Shown here one piece after another: positions 58,476-64,000 of a stretch of DNA of 64,000 nucleotides. Every line of letters starts with the position of its first letter. Position 1 is the first letter of the stretch. The notes under the pieces are model-generated. The model made no database searches and was not told where the DNA came from. It worked only from the letters and a program-made list of their open reading frames with translations. This DNA is from BS150m-G50 sp964517435 (GTDB lineage Bacteria > CAIWAD01 > BS150m-G50): the NCBI GenBank assembly GCA_964517435.1, contig CAZFEC010000006.1, positions 1 through 64,000 on the forward strand, in the 5' to 3' direction. A program made the position numbers and the translations under genes.

Positions 58476-59326
58476 CGGCGTCCCGCCCGCTGCTTGAAGA
58501 AACGGATGATAGGCTTGATATACGAAGCCGCGGTGCTGACTTCGATGACATCCACACGGGAGCGCTGGCAGGCCAGTTGGAACTGCAGGTGCCACTCCTC
58601 GCGCTCCCGCTTGAAACCGCGGCGTAATCGGCGCGACCCGGCGTGCAGCCAGGCGTGCTTGCCCGCCTCCAGGTCCTCCAGCCGCAGGAAACCGTGGCCA
58701 GGCAGCGTCTCCTCCCAGGGATCACTGACCGCGAGTGCGATCACATCGTGACGTTTGCGCAGGATGCGGAGCGGCTTTTCGAAATCGGCGGCGAGAAAAT
58801 CGGAGACGAGAAAGACGATGCCGCGTTTCTTAAGCAGACGGTTGAGGTGCTGCAGACTGCCGCCGATATCGGTGCCCCGCCCCTGCGGCCGCCAGTACAA
58901 CAGATGGCGGATGATAGTCAGGATGTGGGAATTGCCCTTGTCGGGTGGTATGAATTTCTCGATACGATCGCTGAACAGGAGCAGTCCGACCTTGTCGTTG
59001 TTGCGGATCGCGGAGAAAGCCAGTACGGCGCAGATCTCCGTGATCAGCTCCCGTTTGAGCGGACCGGCGGCGCCGAAATTCTCCGAAGCGGAGATATCGA
59101 CCGCCAGAATTACCGTCAACTCCCGCTCCTCCTGGAAGACCTTGACGTACGGATGTCCCATGCGGGCGGTGACGTTCCAGTCGATCTGCCGGATGTCGTC
59201 TCCCTGGATGTATTCGCGCACCTCGGCGAAGTCCATCCCCCGTCCTTTAAAGACGGAGTGGTACTCGCCGCTGAAGAGATCGCGAACGATGGCGCGGGTG
59301 GATATCTCCACCCGGCGCACTTTGCG
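58472..59326 (-). CDS. DUF58 protein of the MoxR-Bat system (5' end in assembly gap)
   Basis: At least 285 residues; the N-terminus is lost in the 100-N gap. The DUF58 signature is present: FSGEYHSVFKGRGMDFAEVR, YIQGDDIRQIDWNVTARMG, then a VWA-like fold with AVDISASENF, GLLLFSDRIEKFIPP and GIVFLVSDFLA. DUF58 proteins sit between MoxR ATPases and VWA proteins in Bat-type operons and are cytoplasmic adaptors. The 3' end overlaps the next gene by 4 nt. Confidence 0.9.
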   Translation of the reverse strand, partial: RKVRRVEISTRAIVRDLFSGEYHSVFKGRGMDFAEVREYIQGDDIRQIDWNVTARMGHPYVKVFQEERELTVILAVDISASENFGAAGPLKRELITEICAVLAFSAIRNNDKVGLLLFSDRIEKFIPPDKGNSHILTIIRHLLYWRPQGRGTDIGGSLQHLNRLLKKRGIVFLVSDFLAADFEKPLRILRKRHDVIALAVSDPWEETLPGHGFLRLEDLEAGKHAWLHAGSRRLRRGFKREREEWHLQFQLACQRSRVDVIEVSTAASYIKPIIRFFKQRAGRR

Positions 59327-59426
59327 NNNNNNNNNNNNNNNNNNNNNNNNNNNNNNNNNNNNNNNNNNNNNNNNNNNNNNNNNNNNNNNNNNNNNNNNNN
59401 NNNNNNNNNNNNNNNNNNNNNNNNNN
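59327..59426. other. Assembly gap (100 N)
   Basis: Exactly 100 N between the 3' end of moxR and the 5' part of the DUF58 gene. An apparent continuous frame across it is accidental; two proteins are expected. Confidence 0.98.
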
Positions 59427-60367
59427 GTCACCTCTTCCGCTTCCGCCTCGAAGGTCACACCGATACGGTGACGCAGGATGTCGGGTGCCAGAATCTTGAT
59501 GTCGTCCGGCACTACATAACCGCGCTTCTGGAGGAAGGCATGTGCCCGGGCCGCCTGCACCAGGTAGATGCCGGCGCGCGGGGAAGCGCCCCAGGCGATC
59601 AGAGCGGAGAGTTCCTCCAGCCGCTGTCCGCCCGGTTCCCGGGTGGCGAAGACCAGGTCCAGCACGTAGTCTTCGATCTTCCGCTCGACAATGATATCGT
59701 TCAGCAGCTGCCGGGCCTGTAGTACCTGTTCCGGTTCGACGACGCTGCTCACCGCGGGGAGTTCGCGGGCGGTCATGCGGCGGATAATCTCCCTTTCCTC
59801 CTCCCTTTGCGGATAGCTGATGTCCAGCTTCAGCATGAAGCGGTCCACCTGCGCTTCCGGCAGCGGATAGGTGCCCTCCTGCTCGAGCGGGTTCTGCGTC
59901 GCGAGAACCAGAAACGGCTCCGGCAGGGGATAACTGTTGCCGGCGATCGTTACCTGCCGCTCCTGCATCGCTTCCAGCAGCGCCGACTGCACTTTGGCCG
60001 GCGAACGGTTAATCTCATCAGCCAGCAGCAGGTTGGTGAATACGGGACCCCGCTGGGTGGTGAAGCTGCCTTCCTTCTGATTATAGACCATCGTACCAAT
60101 CAGGTCGGCGGGTAACAGGTCGGGTGTGAATTGAATGCGGCTGAAACTGGTGTCGATGATACCGGCGAGCGACTTGACCGCCATGGTTTTGGCCAATCCG
60201 GGAACTCCCTCCAGCAGGATGTGACCGTCGGCCAGCAAGCCGATCAGCAGCCGGTCGATCATGTAGCGCTGTCCGACTATCACCTTGCCGATTTCCGCGT
60301 AGACACTGTCCAGCCAGCCGCTTTCCAGCTCAATGCGGCGGGTCATCTCAACGGCATCACTCTGCAT
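59427..60367 (-). CDS. moxR: MoxR-family AAA+ ATPase (3' end in assembly gap)
   Basis: At least 313 residues of a MoxR ATPase, with only the last few residues likely missing. Walker A GVPGLAKTMAVKSLA, Walker B LLADEINRSPAKVQSALLEA, sensor ATQNPLEQEGTYPLPEAQVD, and the C-terminal lid (SPRAGIYLVQAARAHAFLQK, VVPDDIKILAPDILRHRIGV). MoxR proteins act as chaperones for VWA partners and drive the Bat operon here. The ATG at 60367 has AAGGAG 8 nt upstream. It is the first gene of the operon. Confidence 0.93.
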
Positions 60368-60564
60368 CGATATCTCCTTTTTGTCACTGGCGGCTTCTGC
60401 CGCAGCGAATCACGTTTACTATCTCATACTATGATCTCAATCAACAGCCGCGCGACCCTTCGCCCGACCGGGCGGAAATGGTCACAGTTCCATAGCGCCG
60501 CGGTGAACTGCCGACGGCATCCAATAGATATGCTTATGACGCCCGACGAAGCGCAATGTTCCCG

Positions 60565-60605
60565 AAAAAGAAAACCGAAATGCCGTCGGGACAGCATTCC
60601 GGTTT
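60565..60605 (-). terminator. Terminator after the small lipoprotein gene
   Basis: Minus strand: AAACCGGAATGC, 10-nt loop, GCATTTCGGTTT (one G-U pair), then TCTTTTTCG. It lies 24 nt after the stop and separates the lipoprotein gene from the Bat operon. Confidence 0.75.
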
Positions 60606-60628
60606 GATCTGGACATGTTCGTCGTCGT

Positions 60629-61015
60629 TTACTCTGTAGAGGTCGTCGTGGGAGGAATCAGCATCTCGATTTCCTCCACGCTTTTGCCGAGGTTGGCCAG
60701 CTCCCAGTTGGCGGAGTTGATCAGGTTGGTGTCGGCTGACTCACTGTAACGCTCGAGGAAGTGGTTGTAGTATTCGCGCGCCTTATCCAACTGGTCCAGT
60801 TCGTTGGCGTAAATGTAGCCCATCATGAAGGCGGCTTTGGGAGCCAGCTCACCTTCAGGATAATTGGTCAGCATCTGGTCGAAGGTGAAAACGGCTTCTT
60901 CAAACTTCTGAGCCTGGTACATCTCCTCCGCCTGCCGGTAAAGGTCGCCTTCCGCCACCTTCTTGCCACAGGCGATCAGCATCAGTAAAGTCAAAAAGAT
61001 CGTCAGACGCTTCAT
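60629..61015 (-). CDS. Small TPR lipoprotein (BamD/YbgF-like repeats)
   Basis: A 128-residue lipoprotein: signal MKRLTIFLTLLMLIAC with lipobox LIAC, then TPR-like units (YRQAEEMYQAQKFEEAVFTF, YPEGELAPKAAFMMGYIYAN, LDKAREYYNHFLERYSESAD). The spacing of Ala, Tyr and Pro is that of the short tol-pal/BamD-type repeats. It is too short to be BamD and probably assists an envelope complex. AAGGAG precedes the ATG. A structured leader of about 270 nt lies upstream. Confidence 0.82.
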   Translation of the reverse strand: MKRLTIFLTLLMLIACGKKVAEGDLYRQAEEMYQAQKFEEAVFTFDQMLTNYPEGELAPKAAFMMGYIYANELDQLDKAREYYNHFLERYSESADTNLINSANWELANLGKSVEEIEMLIPPTTTSTE

Positions 61016-61165
61016 AGTTGCTCCTTATTATTTGGTGCTTTGAAATCCTGTGCTTGCGGGTAATAAGCCTGCTGCATTGACCGGCTTGAACCGCTGCAGT
61101 ACCCGCCGCGGCGCTCCTGTCAGACCGCGGCCGGATAGCATCTCATTTTCGACTCAGATCCATGT

Positions 61166-61240
61166 CGATGCTCGATGAAAATGTCCGTTTGAAAACATCA
61201 AGTCAAGCATCGGTTAGCTTCGTTGCCGCTTGCGGCAACG
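61166..61240 (-). promoter_or_regulatory. Structured leader upstream of the lipoprotein gene
   Basis: Two stems lie in the predicted leader: a perfect 8-bp hairpin CGTTGCCG/CGGCAACG with 4-nt loop (61221..61240), and a two-part stem with outer CGATGCT/AGCATCG (61166..61172 with 61206..61212) and inner GATG/CATC (61174..61177 with 61196..61199). I do not recognise a known riboswitch. Confidence 0.4.
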
Positions 61241-61294
61241 CTTCAGGGTATTGCTGAGAAATGAACTGCGTATCGGTCATTCAATTGTAGCAAT

Positions 61295-61323
61295 ACTATA
61301 TACCGTGACCTGCTCAGTTGCAA
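61295..61323 (-). promoter_or_regulatory. Promoter of the lipoprotein gene
   Basis: Minus strand: TTGCAA (61318..61323), a 17-nt spacer and TATAGT (61295..61300). It lies between the dnaK terminator and the structured leader. Confidence 0.5.
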
Positions 61324-61352
61324 GACTTTTGCCGGTGTGAGCCGTCCATGAG

Positions 61353-61379
61353 AAAGCCCCCTTCTGCGGAGGGGGCTTT
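61353..61379 (-). terminator. Terminator of dnaK
   Basis: AAAGCCCCC (61353..61361) and GGGGGCTTT (61371..61379) form a perfect 9-bp stem 22 nt after the dnaK stop, with TTTCTC following on the minus strand. Confidence 0.8.
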
Positions 61380-61400
61380 TGATAGCAATCAGGCTGGTTT

Positions 61401-63314
<1,914 letters not shown>

Positions 63315-63402
63315 TGTCAAGCCTTTCTATCTGATCCATTGTGGTTCGTGATTATGAAACGGGCGGGTAATCCCTGCACCGAGTTCATTTATCTGTCTTG
63401 AC

Positions 63403-63422
63403 AATTGCAAGCGGTGTGCCAA
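63403..63422 (-). promoter_or_regulatory. Sigma-54 (-24/-12) promoter upstream of dnaK
   Basis: Minus strand: TTGGCAC, 5 nt, TTGCAATT. Both invariant doublets are present (GG at 63420/63419, GC at 63408/63407) with exactly 10 nt between them. The predicted start is about 63395, some 80 nt before the dnaK ATG. Confidence 0.7.
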
Positions 63423-63485
63423 TTCTGTAACACGTTGATAATACAACAATACACATGATGTAGCAGGCTATTGCAGACTGGAGAT

Positions 63486-63502
63486 GCTGCCATCATGGCA
63501 GC
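63486..63502. promoter_or_regulatory. Palindrome at enhancer distance from the dnaK promoter
   Basis: GCTGCCAT-C-ATGGCAGC is a perfect 17-bp palindrome with a 1-nt centre, about 91-107 bp upstream of the predicted sigma-54 start. This is where activators of sigma-54 usually bind. Confidence 0.4.
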
Positions 63503-63561
63503 GTAGTGGCAGACCCGTGTGTCAGGATTGCAGGTTCTGGCAGGCTACTCTTCGAAACGCT

Positions 63562-63672
63562 AATGGACGCGAATGTTGAGTTGTGGGCTTTTCGGCCTCG
63601 GTATCGGAATCGGTATCGACTCTTTCTCCGACTCCCGATACCGATCCCGAATTCCGACAATTAGCGTCCATT
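63562..63672. repeat. Periodic inverted repeat element
   Basis: Outer arms AATGGACGC (63562..63570) and GCGTCCATT (63664..63672) are perfectly complementary. Inner arms are 6-nt periodic: CGGTAT-CGGAAT-CGGTAT-CG (63599..63618) against CGATAC-CGATCC-CGAATT (63636..63653). It resembles small palindromic intergenic elements found in many genomes and has no coding potential. Confidence 0.55.
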
Positions 63673-63820
63673 CTTGCGCTTCCATGTACAAATCAAAATG
63701 CGAATCAGTTTATGCCCGATTTTACTATTCTTGTTCATTCGTGGTTTCTCGATCTAACGTAAAAGCGGCCCGACTCTCGCCGGACCGCCCATTGTTTTCA
63801 ACGTTGCGATCCGTTTCAGA

Positions 63821-63898
63821 TCACTTGACCAGCACCCTCTTGCGCACAGCGCTCTGTCCAGCCGTTTCCAGCCGGATTCGCTTGTCAGCTTTTTGCAT
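63821..63898 (-). pseudogene. Orphan C-terminal sorting-domain tail
   Basis: The minus strand reads K-A-D-K-R followed by IRLETAGQSAVRKRVLVK and a stop, the form of the end of a sorting domain (compare RLTAGDYSVTKKMMLLK of the next gene). An ATG lies at its head, but there is no ribosome site and no protein body. It is best read as the 3' remnant of a secreted-protein gene, 29 nt downstream of another one. Confidence 0.7.
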
Positions 63899-63927
63899 CT
63901 ACCCAGACCTTCGAGCGCGTTTGACAG

Positions 63928-64000
63928 CTACTTCAGCAGCATCATCTTCTTGGTGACAGAGTAATCGCCAGCTGTCAAACGGTAGAAGTACACTCCGCTG
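63928..64000 (-). CDS. Secreted protein with C-terminal sorting domain (partial, runs off the right edge)
   Basis: Only the last 23 codons are inside the window: SGVYFYRLTAGDYSVTKKMM and then LLK before TAG. This is the canonical end of the Por/T9SS-like sorting domain seen in the genes at 105, 4992 and 19496 of this window. The rest of the protein lies beyond position 64000, so its function cannot be told. Confidence 0.85.
   Translation of the reverse strand, partial: SGVYFYRLTAGDYSVTKKMMLLK

Larger units (their letters stand above)
61016..61400. other. Gene-free leader region between dnaK and the lipoprotein gene
   Basis: No gene is supported. On the minus strand it has the dnaK terminator (61353..61379), a promoter (61295..61323) and a leader of about 270 nt with two clear stem-loop structures (61166..61212 and 61221..61240). 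Confidence 0.5.
63315..63927. other. Gene-free stretch with dnaK promoter, palindromic repeat and gene remnant
   Basis: No intact gene is supported. It contains the sigma-54 promoter (63403..63422), a 17-bp palindrome (63486..63502), a periodic inverted repeat (63562..63672) and an orphan sorting-domain tail (63821..63898), the promoter and tail on the minus strand. Confidence 0.6.

Noticed and set aside
58472..60367. Apparent single protein fusing MoxR and DUF58 across the N run
   Set aside because: The frame only seems continuous because 100 N were inserted. Both families are separate proteins in Bat operons, so two genes are annotated.
63315..63480. CIRCE element (TTAGCACTC-N9-GAGTGCTAA) before dnaK
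   Set aside because: No such inverted repeat is present.

Overview
The window is a 64 kb piece of a scaffold from a high-GC Gram-negative bacterium. It carries two runs of exactly 100 N (33527..33626 and 59327..59426), so it is a draft assembly, probably a metagenome-assembled genome. Four secreted genes end in the Por/T9SS-like C-terminal sorting domain (YPNPFNP start, MLLK-type end) that is common in the FCB superphylum and related candidate phyla such as Cloacimonadota, Marinimicrobia and KSB1. A complete Bat (aerotolerance) operon fits the same group. LptF/G, an LpxH-like hydrolase, TolC and ResB show an outer membrane and cytochrome c maturation. I cannot name the phylum with certainty. 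Layout, left to right. 1-9.7 kb: secreted and envelope proteins (a large sorting-domain protein, a DEAD-box helicase, an M1 aminopeptidase with sorting tail, a lipoprotein with PKD and SUMF1 domains). 9.8-16.1 kb: a TetR/AcrR-type regulator with its operator and a tripartite RND efflux operon. 16.1-21.0 kb: a Tricorn-like protease and a C45-type Ntn hydrolase on the minus strand. 21.2-32.3 kb: two overlapping CPA2 antiporters, two LptF/G permeases, PepD, an LpxH-like hydrolase, a PBP1A-type enzyme, a radical SAM protein and a DUF4416 protein. 32.5-36.9 kb: an HdrD-like membrane iron-sulfur protein and FtcD. 37-42 kb (minus): TyrS, SmpB, LOG protein, receiver protein, dicarboxylate symporter, SDR. 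42.2-45.5 kb: RarA and a sensor kinase. 45.6-50.5 kb (minus): RecJ, RNase P RNA, a zinc-ribbon coiled-coil protein, ResB. 50.6-51.6 kb (minus): tRNA-Asp, tRNA-Val and two small proteins. 51.6-60.4 kb (minus): the MoxR-DUF58-Bat operon with a SPOR lipoprotein. 60.6-63.3 kb (minus): a small lipoprotein and DnaK. The right edge cuts a further sorting-domain gene. The less ordinary content lies between genes. (i) A cassette between pepD and lpxH holds a sigma-54-like promoter, two interleaved perfect stems of 9 and 15 bp (pseudoknot topology) and a T6 tract, all inside an imperfect 17-bp direct repeat. (ii) A consensus sigma-54 promoter with an upstream 17-bp palindrome lies before dnaK. (iii) Orphan tails encoding only the last ~20 residues of sorting domains lie just downstream of two intact sorting-domain genes. 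(iv) Two very small genes, a 23-codon unit before ftcD and a 48-residue Arg-rich DRRxGxDRR protein, have good ribosome binding sites. (v) A promoter predicts a leaderless mRNA for a small membrane protein cotranscribed with two tRNAs. (vi) The RND pump lacks the usual Asp-Asp/Lys proton relay. (vii) There are several short palindromic or periodic repeats.
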